A stretch of 64,000 nucleotides of DNA from Vulcanimicrobiota bacterium (GTDB taxonomy: Bacteria; Vulcanimicrobiota; Vulcanimicrobiia; Vulcanimicrobiales; Vulcanimicrobiaceae): the NCBI GenBank assembly GCA_027307235.1, contig DAHUXH010000006.1:1-64000 (forward strand), written 5' to 3'. The number at the start of each line of letters is the position of its first letter. Position 1 is the first letter of the stretch. Of the stretch, positions 1 through 9,889 are shown one piece after another. The notes under the pieces are model-generated. The model ran no database searches and was not told where the DNA came from. It saw nothing but the letters and a program-made list of their open reading frames with translations. A program made the position numbers and the translations under genes.

Positions 1-44
1 CAACGGGGCAGGGCGCGGCAGCGTGTCACATAATCTCCTGCGGT

Positions 45-872
45 ATGAAACCGGTTCACGCATTTCTTGATTTCAATCAGCGGCTGATCGCGCGCTCGCG
101 GTTGTTGGTCCGTTTGGCAATTCTGGTTCGAAATCAGTGCCGGTGCGTGATCAAATACCATCTCGCCGAAAGCCCCGATGTCAGTGAAACGGGTGAGGTC
201 TGGCTGCGCGCGCTTCTCGCACCCCATTGCACGTCGTTCGTCGACGTGGGGGCCAACGTCGGTGACTGGCTGGGTTCCATCGTAAGTGAGAAAGGCCAGA
301 CGCCGTTTCGCGCGCTTGCCTTTGAGCCATCATCGAGTGCGTTTCAAGCGCTCAGCGCGCGTTTCGGAAGCGATCCACGAGTTGAATTGATCAATCTTGC
401 GCTCGGTGATGCTCCCGGCGAATCGACGTTCTTTGAAGAGGATGCCGCGGGAAAGGGCAGCACGATGCTCTCCCAATTCAGCCGCAGCGCGGGTGTGAAC
501 CGGACGGTCACGATCACGACCCTGGAGCACGAGTTGGCCGCGCGCGGTTGGAGCGGGATCGATTTCCTGAAGATCGACGCCGAGGGCTACGATCTGCGCG
601 TTCTCGAGGGCGGCTCGTCGCTGCTGCGCGACCAACACATCGGCATCGTGCAATTCGAATATAACCGTGGCTGGCAACTGGCCGGAGACACGCTTTTCGG
701 CGCGCTCACGCTGCTGCAGAGTTTCGGGTACGACGTATACGTACTCAAGCGTGACGGGCTGTATACCCTGAACTACACGCTCTACGAAGAGTATTTCGAG
801 TACACGAACTTCGTGGCGGTCTCAGCGCCGTACGCCGCCATCGTGAAAGAGCGCTTGCGGGGAACGATCTAG
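45..872 (+). CDS. FkbM family methyltransferase
   Basis: A 275-residue SAM-dependent methyltransferase of the FkbM family, which usually O-methylates sugars or other small or glycan-linked substrates. The SAM-binding loop is visible as FVDVGANVGDW near residues 65-75. A second family block, FLKIDAEGYD, lies near residue 175. No signal peptide or membrane segment is evident, so it should be cytosolic. It stands alone on the plus strand and ends 25 bp before a convergent minus-strand operon. That operon contains FkbH-like and SGNH proteins, so a shared glycan or secondary-metabolite role is possible but not shown. The substrate is unknown. Confidence 0.85.
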   Translation: MKPVHAFLDFNQRLIARSRLLVRLAILVRNQCRCVIKYHLAESPDVSETGEVWLRALLAPHCTSFVDVGANVGDWLGSIVSEKGQTPFRALAFEPSSSAFQALSARFGSDPRVELINLALGDAPGESTFFEEDAAGKGSTMLSQFSRSAGVNRTVTITTLEHELAARGWSGIDFLKIDAEGYDLRVLEGGSSLLRDQHIGIVQFEYNRGWQLAGDTLFGALTLLQSFGYDVYVLKRDGLYTLNYTLYEEYFEYTNFVAVSAPYAAIVKERLRGTI

Positions 873-897
873 TGCCTCGAAGCCTAACGAAACGCTG

Positions 898-3261
898 TCA
901 CTGATCTCCGTCGTCGCTTGACGCGGTGATCGACGGTGGGGCGTCGCCGCGAACCGCGCGCCAATCGTCGGCGGCGATGTGTGCTGCGTCGGGGCCATCG
1001 ATGGCGAATGACAGCGTCTTCGCCTTGCCGGGATTGCGCGTCATCGCAATGTTCGACGGAAGCGGAGTGTACGGACGAACGTCTGGCTGGCGCGCGAACA
1101 TGTCGAGCATCGGCGTTGCCGCGGCATCGTACACATTGAGCGGATCGAGTCCGAAGAGCACTTCAACCGTCCGCAGAATCGACGACTGACTGTAGTGGAC
1201 ATGGCTCACGAAGCCGCGGCGGATGTACGGGCCCATGGCAAACGCGGGCATGCGGTGCGCATCAACATGATCGCCGGTACCCTGCGCGTCGTCGCAGGTC
1301 GTGATCACGATCGTGTTCTGCCAATCCGGACGCCGCGACAGCGCAGCGACGATCTGACCCAACGCCACGTCATTGTTCGCGACGTATGACTGTGGCTGGT
1401 AGAAGCCGGCGCGAAACCCGGCCGTGTGATCGGTCGGCAGCGTGAGGTAGGAATAGGCGGCGAGGCCATGCGCTTTCACGTCAGCGATGAACAGCTTCGC
1501 GCGTTCGGTGTCGAGCACACCGAAGTCGATGTGATCGCCCGGATAGGCGCGATCGGCGTGCGCGGCGAGTCCGGGTGCGATGCTCCCGTCGCGTTCCATC
1601 GTCATCTGTTCGCCGTAGACCCGAAACGAGACGTGCTTGCGCGCCAGTTCGTCGATCAATTCACCGCGCGGACCGAAGACGCCGCTGACGTTGATGCGCG
1701 GTCCGCCCGGCAAATCAGCGAGATTCTTGAACCAGTCGAAATCCATCTGCGCCGGCGTCAGCGCATGTTCACCGGCGATCGGATACGGCCAAATCGCGGG
1801 CGCGACAAACGCATCGACGCCCGGGAACGCAACCTCGCGAATGTGGGCATTGCGCTCGTGATAGTCGTTGACCATGCCTTGCGTCGTCCAGGCATGACCA
1901 TAGATGCTCGCCTCGCCGTCAGTCATGAAGTCGTCGAACAGCGTGAAGCGTTCGGCGAGCGCATGTGCGTTGGGCGTGTACTTGCGACCGAAGACGAGCA
2001 GTGACGGATCGGCATTGGCCTGCGGTTCATCGCCGAACTCTTCGTCAAAATGCTTGTTCTCGCGCACGATGAACACAACATGCTTGATCGGCGGCAAACC
2101 GGCGTGTGACTGCGGCGTCGTCACCGGGTGGTCGTTGCGCGCGACGGAGGCGGTCCAACCGCGCAGAGCATTGGGCGACAGCACCAGATGCTGCACGAAA
2201 CCGGAATACGTCCCGTCCCATTCTCCGCCGGGATCGGGTTGCGACCCCCAGCCCTTGGCGTTGGCGATCCAGAGCTGCGCCTTCATGCGCGGATCCTTCG
2301 ATGCCACCGTCGGCGCACCAACAAACGACACGCTGGTCGGATACCATCCGGTCGGGATGCGTCCACGCACGCGCCCGCTCACGACATCGACCACGGCAAC
2401 ATCGTTGAAGCCGGATTCGGCAACGAAGAGCGTGCGGCGATCGTCCGAGAGCGTCATGCCCGAAGGCGTCTGCCCCGGAGGCGCATTCGGCTCCACAGCG
2501 AGATGGTAGCGACGCGTGACGCGCAACGCCGATGCGTCGATCACCACAACGTCGGAGCCGTCAGCATCGGCCACATAGGCGAGCGTCCCGTCGACGAGCA
2601 TCTGCGTTGGGTGCGCGCCGGTTGGAATCTGCACGGCGCGCGCATCGTCGCTGGTCCATGCATCGACGTGATCGGAGTTATACAACGTTGCGAGCAGGGT
2701 GCCGCCCGCGAAACCGACCGCGAATGGTTGTCCCGACGTCGCGTGCTCCGCGATCACGTCGCCGGTCAGGTTGTCGAGCACCACGACCTGGTTATCGGCG
2801 CTGCGGGCGACCGCGATGCGATGCGTCTGCGGGTCCTCGGCGATGCCGTTGAGCAAGCCGACATACACTTGCAGATTCTCAAGTTTGGTGAACTGCGGCG
2901 CGCTCTTCGAGATCGCGGCCTCGTATCGAAAGCGCGCGATCGTCCCGGTGTAGCCCAACGTCACGAACAGACCGTCGCGCGTCCACGTCATCCCCGTCGC
3001 ATTCGGCACGGAGAGCCGCTCGGCGAGCATCGAACGTTTCGTCGACAACACGTCAACTGCTCCGCCGTCTTGCGAGAGTACGGCCAGCCATTGCCCGTCG
3101 GGCGAGAGCGCCTGCGACGAGGCAAAGCCTTCCACCGGGATCGTAAAACCAGCCGGCGCGATCGTGCGCCCATCCGGAATGACCACCGTCATCGCGGCCC
3201 GCGCAGGTTGCACGACGAGCGCGATCAAGGCGGCGGCTGTAAAGAACCGTACGTGTTGCAT
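898..3261 (-). CDS. YncE-type beta-propeller / phosphoesterase bifunctional protein
   Basis: Exported two-domain protein of 787 residues. The N-terminal half is a YVTN/YncE-like beta-propeller with repeated blades (LSPDGQWLAVLS, VVVIDASALRVTRRY). The C-terminal half is a phosphoesterase/alkaline-phosphatase-superfamily domain beginning at IKHVVFIVRENKHFDEEFG. The start is placed at the internal Met (MQHVRFFTAAAL) because a clear signal peptide ending ARA-A follows it. The longer frame would overlap the upstream DUF1348 gene. It is the last gene of a minus-strand run. The architecture is common in soil bacteria; the substrate is unknown. Confidence 0.85.
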   Translation of the reverse strand: MQHVRFFTAAALIALVVQPARAAMTVVIPDGRTIAPAGFTIPVEGFASSQALSPDGQWLAVLSQDGGAVDVLSTKRSMLAERLSVPNATGMTWTRDGLFVTLGYTGTIARFRYEAAISKSAPQFTKLENLQVYVGLLNGIAEDPQTHRIAVARSADNQVVVLDNLTGDVIAEHATSGQPFAVGFAGGTLLATLYNSDHVDAWTSDDARAVQIPTGAHPTQMLVDGTLAYVADADGSDVVVIDASALRVTRRYHLAVEPNAPPGQTPSGMTLSDDRRTLFVAESGFNDVAVVDVVSGRVRGRIPTGWYPTSVSFVGAPTVASKDPRMKAQLWIANAKGWGSQPDPGGEWDGTYSGFVQHLVLSPNALRGWTASVARNDHPVTTPQSHAGLPPIKHVVFIVRENKHFDEEFGDEPQANADPSLLVFGRKYTPNAHALAERFTLFDDFMTDGEASIYGHAWTTQGMVNDYHERNAHIREVAFPGVDAFVAPAIWPYPIAGEHALTPAQMDFDWFKNLADLPGGPRINVSGVFGPRGELIDELARKHVSFRVYGEQMTMERDGSIAPGLAAHADRAYPGDHIDFGVLDTERAKLFIADVKAHGLAAYSYLTLPTDHTAGFRAGFYQPQSYVANNDVALGQIVAALSRRPDWQNTIVITTCDDAQGTGDHVDAHRMPAFAMGPYIRRGFVSHVHYSQSSILRTVEVLFGLDPLNVYDAAATPMLDMFARQPDVRPYTPLPSNIAMTRNPGKAKTLSFAIDGPDAAHIAADDWRAVRGDAPPSITASSDDGDQ

Positions 3262-3296
3262 CCGCACCAGCCTACGGCGCGCGGTTAAAGAACAGA

Positions 3297-3716
3297 TTAA
3301 GAAGACGCGCGGATGTGGCGCTCGGACTCCTTGATCGGGGTATCGTTGATGCTCGCGATACGCTGGCGCATCAAACCGGATTCGTCGAACTCCCACAGTT
3401 CGTTACCGTAGGCGCGGTACCACTGTCCGCTATCATCGTGATACTCATACTCGAACGTTACCGCAATGCGGTTGCCGGTGTAGCACCACATCGTCTTCTT
3501 CAAGCGGTAATCAAGCTCGCGACTCCACTTGCGGCGCAGGAACGCGACGATCTCTTCGCGGCCGTTGAGAAATTCGACGCGGTTTCTCCACTGCGAATCG
3601 ACCGTGTAGGCGAGCGCGACCCGCTCCGGGTCGCGCGTATTCCATGCGTCCTCTGCCGCCTGTACCTTCGCCCGCGCCGTTTCTTCGGTGAACGGCGGCG
3701 TGATGGGCGTCGTCAC
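3297..3716 (-). CDS. DUF1348 (NTF2-like fold) protein
   Basis: A 139-residue soluble protein matching the DUF1348/SnoaL-like family. Characteristic blocks are [36 protein letters not shown] and [18 protein letters not shown]. The family has an NTF2-like alpha+beta barrel and no settled function. The GTG start overlaps the stop of the preceding propeller gene by 4 bp (GTGA), which implies translational coupling. Length is near the family norm of about 150. Confidence 0.8.
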   Translation of the reverse strand: MTTPITPPFTEETARAKVQAAEDAWNTRDPERVALAYTVDSQWRNRVEFLNGREEIVAFLRRKWSRELDYRLKKTMWCYTGNRIAVTFEYEYHDDSGQWYRAYGNELWEFDESGLMRQRIASINDTPIKESERHIRASS

Positions 3717-4396
3717 ACGGTCAATCCTGGAATCGTGAACGCGACGATTTCGTGAGCTTCGCGGTGATTGGTCCAGAAGCGTTGACCGTCGAATGCGAGC
3801 GCGCGCGCTTGAAACGGAACCTGCGCGACGTCTTCAACCTTGGGTGTGTCGCCACGCATGTCGATGCGCGTTATGTAGAAGTCGTTGGTGTCTTCGTTGT
3901 CGGTCGTCATCAAATAGAAGCAGCCGTTGACGAAGACTTGGCCGCAGATGCCATGCGGCGACGTGATCACCTTCCCGACGGTCCCGTTGTCGTCGATCGC
4001 GAGCACCTTCTTGTTATACCACTGGCTGACGTAGAGGCGTTCTCCGTCGAAGCCGAGTTGCGAGCCGGTGTTGTCCGGGCACGCAATCACGTGGTTGCTG
4101 CGAAAGCCGTGACCGGGGATATATTGCCGAATCACGCGGCGTTCTTCGCCGTCCTCGAGCAGCACGCGCAGTTCATCTCCCACCACCGTCATCCCGAAGG
4201 TCGGGCCGGGTGCGGACATCTCTTCCTTCACCGTCCAGTGCGTGGGGTCGATGGCGTAGACGCGATTGGTCGCGAGCGAGCCCATCCACAGTGTTTCACC
4301 GTCATGCGCAAGCGCCTGCGGGCGCGGCGCCGGCGACGGAAGCCGAAGCATTTCCTCGATTTTCACCATACCGGAGAATGCGTCACCCGCCCACAA
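3713..4396 (-). CDS. Beta-propeller protein, glutamine-cyclotransferase-like
   Basis: A 227-residue protein with repeated motifs of the type '[24 protein letters not shown]' and '[22 protein letters not shown]', typical of a small beta-propeller such as glutamine cyclotransferase or SMP-30-like proteins. No signal peptide is obvious. The listed TTG start follows a GGGAGAG ribosome-binding sequence at very short spacing. An internal Met at residue 10 is an alternative. It is coupled to the DUF1348 gene by a 4-bp overlap and lies 14 bp after an unknown gene. Function unknown. Confidence 0.6.
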   Translation of the reverse strand: MWAGDAFSGMVKIEEMLRLPSPAPRPQALAHDGETLWMGSLATNRVYAIDPTHWTVKEEMSAPGPTFGMTVVGDELRVLLEDGEERRVIRQYIPGHGFRSNHVIACPDNTGSQLGFDGERLYVSQWYNKKVLAIDDNGTVGKVITSPHGICGQVFVNGCFYLMTTDNEDTNDFYITRIDMRGDTPKVEDVAQVPFQARALAFDGQRFWTNHREAHEIVAFTIPGLTV

Positions 4397-4410
4397 CTCT
4401 CCCGCACCGC

Positions 4411-5133
4411 CTACCGATCAAACTCCGCATTCATGATATCGAACAACTCGTCTTCGTCACACATGGGCCGGCGATAGGCGTTCGACTGGTCGTCGGCCGG
4501 CGCGTGCCAAGGCATGAAGCGCTGCGCGAAGATGCGCAGCGCGTGATCGATGAAGGACGCGGTCAGGATGCCGCTTGCATCGTACGGTCGCGGTGCGTGC
4601 GGATCAAACGCGCTTTCGAACAATGCCCAGTACTCGCACGTTTCACGCTGCGTGCGCGCGTGAGCGCATGCGGCGCGCAAGAACGCCTTGGCTTCGGTGG
4701 AGGCGAGCAGCACATGGGTGGGCTGCAACGTCGCCGCGAGCGGTGACGGATCGACCGCGAAGATCCAGCGCACGGCGCCGTCGCCGGTCACGGCGTTCAA
4801 GGTCCCGGCGAGTTCTTCAAATCCGGCGGTTTGAACGCCCGCGTGCGCGCGCCGGGTACGATCGGTGAAGACGGCAATCGCGACGTCAGCCTGCGGATGC
4901 GGCAGTTCCGCGAGATGCGCCGGCGTCAGCGGATCACGCACCGCGTGCGCGTCGACGGTGGCGCCCGCTTCGCGCAGCAGCGTTGCAAGCGCGGTAGCGA
5001 TCGGCTCGTTGGCGACGAGCGCCACCCGCGAGCGCGGCGCGATGAGAAAACGCGTCGGTCCATGCGGATCGACAATGCCGTGCGCCTGTTCAACCGCAGT
5101 CTGCCAAGCGCGAATCGCGCTCAGGTCATCCAT
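4411..5133 (-). CDS. Hypothetical protein in FkbH/SGNH cluster
   Basis: A 240-residue soluble protein that I do not recognise. The N-terminal half has a nucleotide-binding-like beta-alpha-beta pattern (SRVALVANEPIATALATLLREAGATVDAHAV, about residues 33-63). The C-terminal half is helical and ends in an acidic stretch. The reading frame overlaps the upstream FkbH-like gene by 8 bp and the GC pattern is coding. The coupling suggests it works with the FkbH and SGNH proteins. No catalytic motif can be assigned. Confidence 0.6.
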   Translation of the reverse strand: MDDLSAIRAWQTAVEQAHGIVDPHGPTRFLIAPRSRVALVANEPIATALATLLREAGATVDAHAVRDPLTPAHLAELPHPQADVAIAVFTDRTRRAHAGVQTAGFEELAGTLNAVTGDGAVRWIFAVDPSPLAATLQPTHVLLASTEAKAFLRAACAHARTQRETCEYWALFESAFDPHAPRPYDASGILTASFIDHALRIFAQRFMPWHAPADDQSNAYRRPMCDEDELFDIMNAEFDR

Positions 5134-6733
5134 GAACGGTAATCCACGCTGGGAGGTCGTGGACGCGCGGCAAGGCGACGACGTAGCGCTTGGCCTCTCC
5201 GCGGCTGCGCACCGGCGTGCAGCCGAAGCGATCGAAGAGATCGGCGACCTGATGATTGCGTTCGGTCGGCAGATACTCGACGCGCACTTCTTGGAAGCCG
5301 CGCTGCGCGCAGCGTTCGAGCATCTTGGCCCACAGCACGTCTTCGACGCCGCGCCCGATGACGCGGCAGCTCAGCAAGAACGTATCGAGTTCCGCGATCT
5401 TCTTGCCGTCCGCTTTCGCGATGGCAAGACCGACCAGACCGCAGTCCCCAAAGCGATCGGAAACGCCCATCATCACCGCGATCGTTCCAGCGCGTTTCAA
5501 CAATGCGCGAAACTGCAATTGGTTATGGCGGCGCGTCGTCACGTTGAACTGGTTGGTTTTTTGCAGTAATTGGAGCGCGCGCTCAATTTCGCTCTCGCCG
5601 ACCGGCACAATGGTCACCTTGGTCTCGAGTGCCTGCAAGAACTCCGCCGCGTTTCCAGCAAAGTCGTCGCGCATCCGCACACGCGCGGCTCGCGCGGCGT
5701 ACGATGCCGAACGCGCCAAGTCTTCGTTGGTGACGCGCAGCGTGTCGAGTTCCACCGCGCTCAAGAGCGAACGCAGCGTGCCGTCGATGTCGTGATCGCC
5801 GTAGACGCAGACCTGCGGCAACGCCGAGGCAACCTCGGCACGTTCGACCGCGCTGTCATCCACGAAGACGAACGATTCGAGACCCAGATTCAACTCTTCG
5901 GCAATCGAACTGAGGTTTTTGGACTTGCGCGACCAGTTGATGCGATGGGCAACGAAGTCGTCGAATGACAGGTGCAAATCCGCTTTGCGTTGCGCGAACG
6001 CGTCACGAACGATACTCTCATCGTTCTTGCTCACCAGCGCCAGCAGCACGCCGCGCCGCTTGAGATCGTACACGAAGCGTTGCAGCATCTGATGCCGCTC
6101 ATCGATGCGAACGCCCGCGACGCCGTCCTCGTCGAGCGTTCCCGCCCACAGGACGTTGTCCAGATCGAGTGCGAGCACTTTGGCGGGCGTACGCCCCGCA
6201 GCCGTGACAAAGCGGTATAACGCGGTGCCGAGCGCATGCGATGCCGCCGGGGTGAACGCACGTCCATTGCGCGACTCGAATGCGCGGCGCGCGCCGAAGT
6301 GTGACACCCACGCGCCGAAATCGAAGAGATACAACCCGGCCCGTTCGGCGCTCAAGCGAAATAGCGCCGTGTTCGCGCGAACGATCGCGGCTGGAATGCC
6401 TTCGGGATCGTGCGTTTCATAGGGCGTGCTCTCGCGGCTGATCGGAAAGGTCGAGACGACCGAAAGCTGGACGCCCGCTTTCTTGAGTTTGGCGAGCGTC
6501 TCGGCCAGTCCGCGCAGCGCCGTTCCGACGCGTTCGACGCGATTGCGCTCCGTGCCGAGCAACGATTCCAGCTCGGCGAGAAAGACGACCGCATCCTGAC
6601 TGCCGGCCGACGCCGGATCGAATGTCGCCCACTCCGCGACCTCGACGCGGCAACGCATCTGCTCGCGAAAGCCGGGGCCGAACGCCTCGGGAAGCACACC
6701 GAAGGTACTGACGATGATGACGCGCGTGATCAC
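5126..6733 (-). CDS. FkbH-like HAD-IIIC phosphatase with GNAT domain
   Basis: A 535-residue FkbH-type protein. The HAD motif I is DLDNVLWAGTLDEDG (Asp190 and Asp192 are the expected nucleophile and acid/base), followed by VALVSKNDE and FVFVDDSAVERAEV. The C-terminal region resembles a GNAT fold (TNQFNVTTRRHN). FkbH proteins load glyceryl or related three-carbon units onto carrier proteins or act in glycan and polyketide assembly. No carrier protein is seen nearby. It overlaps the SGNH gene upstream by 4 bp and the unknown gene downstream by 8 bp. Confidence 0.85.
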   Translation of the reverse strand: MITRVIIVSTFGVLPEAFGPGFREQMRCRVEVAEWATFDPASAGSQDAVVFLAELESLLGTERNRVERVGTALRGLAETLAKLKKAGVQLSVVSTFPISRESTPYETHDPEGIPAAIVRANTALFRLSAERAGLYLFDFGAWVSHFGARRAFESRNGRAFTPAASHALGTALYRFVTAAGRTPAKVLALDLDNVLWAGTLDEDGVAGVRIDERHQMLQRFVYDLKRRGVLLALVSKNDESIVRDAFAQRKADLHLSFDDFVAHRINWSRKSKNLSSIAEELNLGLESFVFVDDSAVERAEVASALPQVCVYGDHDIDGTLRSLLSAVELDTLRVTNEDLARSASYAARAARVRMRDDFAGNAAEFLQALETKVTIVPVGESEIERALQLLQKTNQFNVTTRRHNQLQFRALLKRAGTIAVMMGVSDRFGDCGLVGLAIAKADGKKIAELDTFLLSCRVIGRGVEDVLWAKMLERCAQRGFQEVRVEYLPTERNHQVADLFDRFGCTPVRSRGEAKRYVVALPRVHDLPAWITVHG

Positions 6734-7539
6734 GCTTGCAGCAACCGTTCCATGGTCAACATCAACGCGTCACGGTTGAGATGCGCGCCGTCGAGGTAGT
6801 ACCGCTGATCGAGCACGCCGTCGACGGTGACGCTCGGCCACAGGTCGATGAAGCGCACACCGATCTCTTCGCTGTACGTGCGATAGATGTGGTTGAACAG
6901 CAGATACGCTTTGTAGCGCAGCAGCTTGGGCCGGAAAAACGTGTTCAGACGAACGAAATCGTCGTCGGAAAGACTGGGCGGCGGCAGACTGTGAACGGCG
7001 ATGCGTTCGAACCCCGCGTTCTTGAGCACCAGCAGTCCCCGGAAGAACGGGCGGATCATCTGCTGCGCGAACGCAAAGACGACCGGCGCGTCAACCGGTT
7101 CCCAGACGCGATCGTCGCGCAATGCCTCCACGCCGGCCGGCGTATCGGAAAGCTCGAAATCCGCATGCTCCGGCAATTGACGCAAGAATTCCGTGCGCAC
7201 GTCGATGTCGCCGCAGAAGAACAGCAGTTGCGTCTCCCGGCCACGCTTGGATGCATGGATGCGCCCGTGAGCGCGGCTGCCGGCGCTGTCGACGACGATG
7301 TCGCGTTCGTCGAGCGCGATCAATCCGTCGCTGATCAAGCCGTCGAGCACCGGAGCATAGAGCTGTCCGTTGTCGTCGGAGAACGTCTTGCTCATCAGGG
7401 AGGCGACGAAGAGCGCTCGCGTGATCACCGGAATGGGCGCGGGATCGCCGTCCAGTTCAAAGAGCAGGTCGCGAAATGCGTATGCATGACTGTCGCCGAT
7501 GACGAAAACGAGCCGCGGACGCCCGACATACCGTAGCAC
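6730..7539 (-). CDS. SGNH/GDSL-like hydrolase-fold protein
   Basis: A 269-residue protein with a SGNH-type N-terminal block FVIGDSHAY (Ser17) and a C-terminal block YYLDGAHLN (Asp250, His253), which together give the expected Ser-Asp-His arrangement. This fits an esterase, acyltransferase or acetylation-related protein acting on a glycan. It has no signal peptide, so it is probably cytosolic. It is coupled by a 4-bp overlap to the FkbH-like gene, a pairing seen in surface-glycan and polyketide loci. It lies 3 bp after hemQ, which probably only shares the transcript. Confidence 0.7.
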   Translation of the reverse strand: MLRYVGRPRLVFVIGDSHAYAFRDLLFELDGDPAPIPVITRALFVASLMSKTFSDDNGQLYAPVLDGLISDGLIALDERDIVVDSAGSRAHGRIHASKRGRETQLLFFCGDIDVRTEFLRQLPEHADFELSDTPAGVEALRDDRVWEPVDAPVVFAFAQQMIRPFFRGLLVLKNAGFERIAVHSLPPPSLSDDDFVRLNTFFRPKLLRYKAYLLFNHIYRTYSEEIGVRFIDLWPSVTVDGVLDQRYYLDGAHLNRDALMLTMERLLQA

Positions 7540-7542
7540 GCG

Positions 7543-8415
7543 CTACTCAGTCTTAGCGGATGTCTTCTTCGAGTTCGGCGCAAGCGCCGGCAGCGCGTCA
7601 CCGTCAAGAAAGACACCGAGCTGGTCGGGTGAGAACTGCACGCCCGACCAGAACTGGCCGAATTCACCGTACTTGGAGCTTGCCTCGTCGAAACGCATCT
7701 CGTAGACGAGCTTCTTGAAAACCAGCGGATCGTCGGCGTAGAGATCGACGCCCCACTCGAAGTCGTCGTACCCGATCGAACCCGAAATGACTTGCGTGAC
7801 CTGACCGTGATACGAGCGCCCGAGCTTGCCGTGCTCGCGCATCAGCCGCGCACGTTCCTCGTACGGCAGCGCGTACCAATTCACGCTCTCGCCTCGCCGT
7901 TTGTTCATCGGATAGAAGCAGACGTAACGCCGCGGCGGAATCTTCGCGAACAGACGCGGTGCAACGTACTGGCTCTCGGCCTGCTCGCGCATCAACTCTT
8001 CGAACTCAGTGACCCAGTTCGGCGAGTTGGGTTCGAGGCCGCGTTCATGCAGCGTCGCGTGCATCTTCGCGGTCGCTTCGTACAAGCCGAGTTCGAGCAC
8101 CGAGACGTACGAATCACGGGGGACGAGCACGTCGCACAGGTCGAGCTTGTCCACCAGCGTCTGCGCGTAGGCGAGTCCGTCGTACGTGCGTGCGTAATGC
8201 ACGATCATCAGGTCGGCCTTGTGCCCGACCACTTGCGCGAGACCGACGTCACCGTCGTCGCCGCGTTTGAGGTGTTCGAATAGGTCCGCCGCATGCTGCA
8301 CGCTGCGCGTGCGTTTCTTTTCGCCGAGCGCGTCCCAGACGCGCCGGTCGAACGAGAACATGCGGTGGAGAATCCACCATCCTTCGAGAGACTCGGGAAC
8401 GTTCGGGTCTCGCAT
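7543..8415 (-). CDS. hemQ: Coproheme decarboxylase HemQ
   Basis: Chlorite-dismutase-family coproheme decarboxylase, 290 residues, the last step of the coproporphyrin-dependent haem route. The family core is intact: FYPMNKRR carries the catalytic tyrosine (Tyr168), and LMREHGKLGR carries the proximal haem ligand (His195). They are followed by ISGSIGYDDFEWGVDLYADDPLVFKKLVYEMRFDE. The start at MRDPNVPE gives the usual N-terminus; longer frames run into the upstream PanE-like gene. No other haem genes lie in the window. Its presence suggests a gram-positive-like or deep-branching haem pathway. Confidence 0.92.
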   Translation of the reverse strand: MRDPNVPESLEGWWILHRMFSFDRRVWDALGEKKRTRSVQHAADLFEHLKRGDDGDVGLAQVVGHKADLMIVHYARTYDGLAYAQTLVDKLDLCDVLVPRDSYVSVLELGLYEATAKMHATLHERGLEPNSPNWVTEFEELMREQAESQYVAPRLFAKIPPRRYVCFYPMNKRRGESVNWYALPYEERARLMREHGKLGRSYHGQVTQVISGSIGYDDFEWGVDLYADDPLVFKKLVYEMRFDEASSKYGEFGQFWSGVQFSPDQLGVFLDGDALPALAPNSKKTSAKTE

Positions 8416-8450
8416 AGCCTCGCTCTTGGATCGGTTGTTTCCGTGTGATT

Positions 8451-9428
8451 CTACGACGTGCGCGCCAGGGCCCGCACGCGCGCCACTTCGGCGGCGACCT
8501 CGGTCTCCAACTGCTCGGGCCGCTCGCGATACTTCGCCCACAACTGCGGCATATTCGCGATGTCGTCGAGGACGCGGGCGTAGACCGCGTTGACCGGCGT
8601 CGGCACGCCGGCCGCGCGACCCGCCGCCGCGACCGCGCCGTTGAGCACACCGACCTCGGTGCGGGATTTTCCCGCCCGAAGATCGAGCAGCAGCGACGGC
8701 GGCTTGGTGCCGCGCCCCGAAGCCACGCGCCCGGCGAGAATGGCGCGCGCGACCGGCGAGGGCAGCGTCGCGATACCTTGCAGCGCGCGCACCGGATAGC
8801 GCGGCAGGTCAATGGCGTGAAGACCCATCGCGGCCATCACCGCGCGGACTTCGCGAATCGCGCGAATCTCCAGCGTGAAGATGCGTTCGAAATGCACGAG
8901 ACGATCGGGCAGCACATTGAGGATCGCGCAGCTTGCATTGGCGACGACGTTGAGCGCGAGCTTACTCCACTTGAGCGATCGCCAATCGTCGACGACTTTC
9001 ACCGTGATGCCGCTGCTCGTGAACGTCGCGTTGAGCCAGTTGAAGGCATCCTTCCCCATCGGCGCGAGCGCGAGTCCACCGTCCTTCGATGCGACCGCAT
9101 GCCCGTCACGGTTGAGATCGACCGCCACCGTCAGCGCGGCGGCGACGACGCGATCTTCGCCGAAGGCAGCCGCGAGTTTCTCCTCGTTGCCGACGCCGTT
9201 CTGCGGGCAGACGAAGACGCAGTTCTCCGGCGTGCGAATTGCGGCGCGCAACGTTTCGATCGCGCCGTCGGTGTCGTAGGCCTTGGTCGCGACGATCGCG
9301 ACATCGGCCTCGACCGGCTGAACCTCGCGCAGTTCGCGCGGCGCGTAGGTGACGTTCACACCGGCCGCCGCGAGACGTTCGCCGAGAAACGATCCGACCG
9401 CGCCCTTGCCGACGACGTAGACGTTCAC
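8451..9428 (-). CDS. panE: Ketopantoate reductase family protein (PanE/ApbA)
   Basis: A 325-residue NADPH-dependent reductase of the PanE family. The Rossmann motif [14 protein letters not shown] is at residues 7-20. PQNGVGNEE near residue 80 and [13 protein letters not shown] near residue 152 match the family block containing the catalytic lysine. The canonical activity is reduction of 2-dehydropantoate in pantothenate synthesis, but paralogues with other substrates are common and no other pan genes are nearby. It starts inside the stop of dut (4-bp overlap). The gene symbol is tentative. Confidence 0.75.
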   Translation of the reverse strand: MNVYVVGKGAVGSFLGERLAAAGVNVTYAPRELREVQPVEADVAIVATKAYDTDGAIETLRAAIRTPENCVFVCPQNGVGNEEKLAAAFGEDRVVAAALTVAVDLNRDGHAVASKDGGLALAPMGKDAFNWLNATFTSSGITVKVVDDWRSLKWSKLALNVVANASCAILNVLPDRLVHFERIFTLEIRAIREVRAVMAAMGLHAIDLPRYPVRALQGIATLPSPVARAILAGRVASGRGTKPPSLLLDLRAGKSRTEVGVLNGAVAAAGRAAGVPTPVNAVYARVLDDIANMPQLWAKYRERPEQLETEVAAEVARVRALARTS

Positions 9429-9883
9429 GCGACCCCTGTCGAGCCGAAGCCGCCGTCGGCACGAACCGTCGCGGGCAGTTCTTCTTCGATCACCTCGAAC
9501 ACAGCGCGCACCACCGGTGCGACCACCATCTGTGCGATGCGATCGCCGCGCCGGACGGTCACCGGCTCGGCGCCGAGATTAGCCAGCAGCACGCACACCG
9601 GTCCGCGATAGTCGGCGTCAATGGTGCCCGGCGAATTCAAGCAGGTCACACCGCTGCGCAGCGCAAGTCCGCTACGCGGGCGAATCTGCGCCTCGTAGCC
9701 GGAGGGGAGCGCGATCGAAAATCCGGTCGGCACCAACGCGCGCGCGCCCGGCATGAGCGTCAGATCGTCACTCAAAGCGGCGCACAGATCGGCACCCGCC
9801 GCGAGTTCGCTCATATACAGAGGAAGCGGAAGACCGTCGCCTTCGGGCAGACGGCGGACAGAGACGCGCACGTGGTTCGACAC
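9425..9883 (-). CDS. dut: dUTP diphosphatase
   Basis: Trimeric dUTPase, 152 residues, hydrolysing dUTP to dUMP and PPi. All five family motifs are visible: [36 protein letters not shown], and the C-terminal GGFGSTG arm that closes over the active site. It sits 6 bp after nrdR, so a nucleotide-metabolism regulator and a nucleotide-pool enzyme share a transcript. Confidence 0.95.
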   Translation of the reverse strand: MSNHVRVSVRRLPEGDGLPLPLYMSELAAGADLCAALSDDLTLMPGARALVPTGFSIALPSGYEAQIRPRSGLALRSGVTCLNSPGTIDADYRGPVCVLLANLGAEPVTVRRGDRIAQMVVAPVVRAVFEVIEEELPATVRADGGFGSTGVA

Positions 9884-9889
9884 CGCCGC

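Noticed and set aside
2128-3288. 386-codon open frame opposite the phosphoesterase gene
   Set aside because: Arg/His-rich translation without any recognisable domain, on the antisense strand of a gene with clear motifs; typical of high-GC antisense frames.
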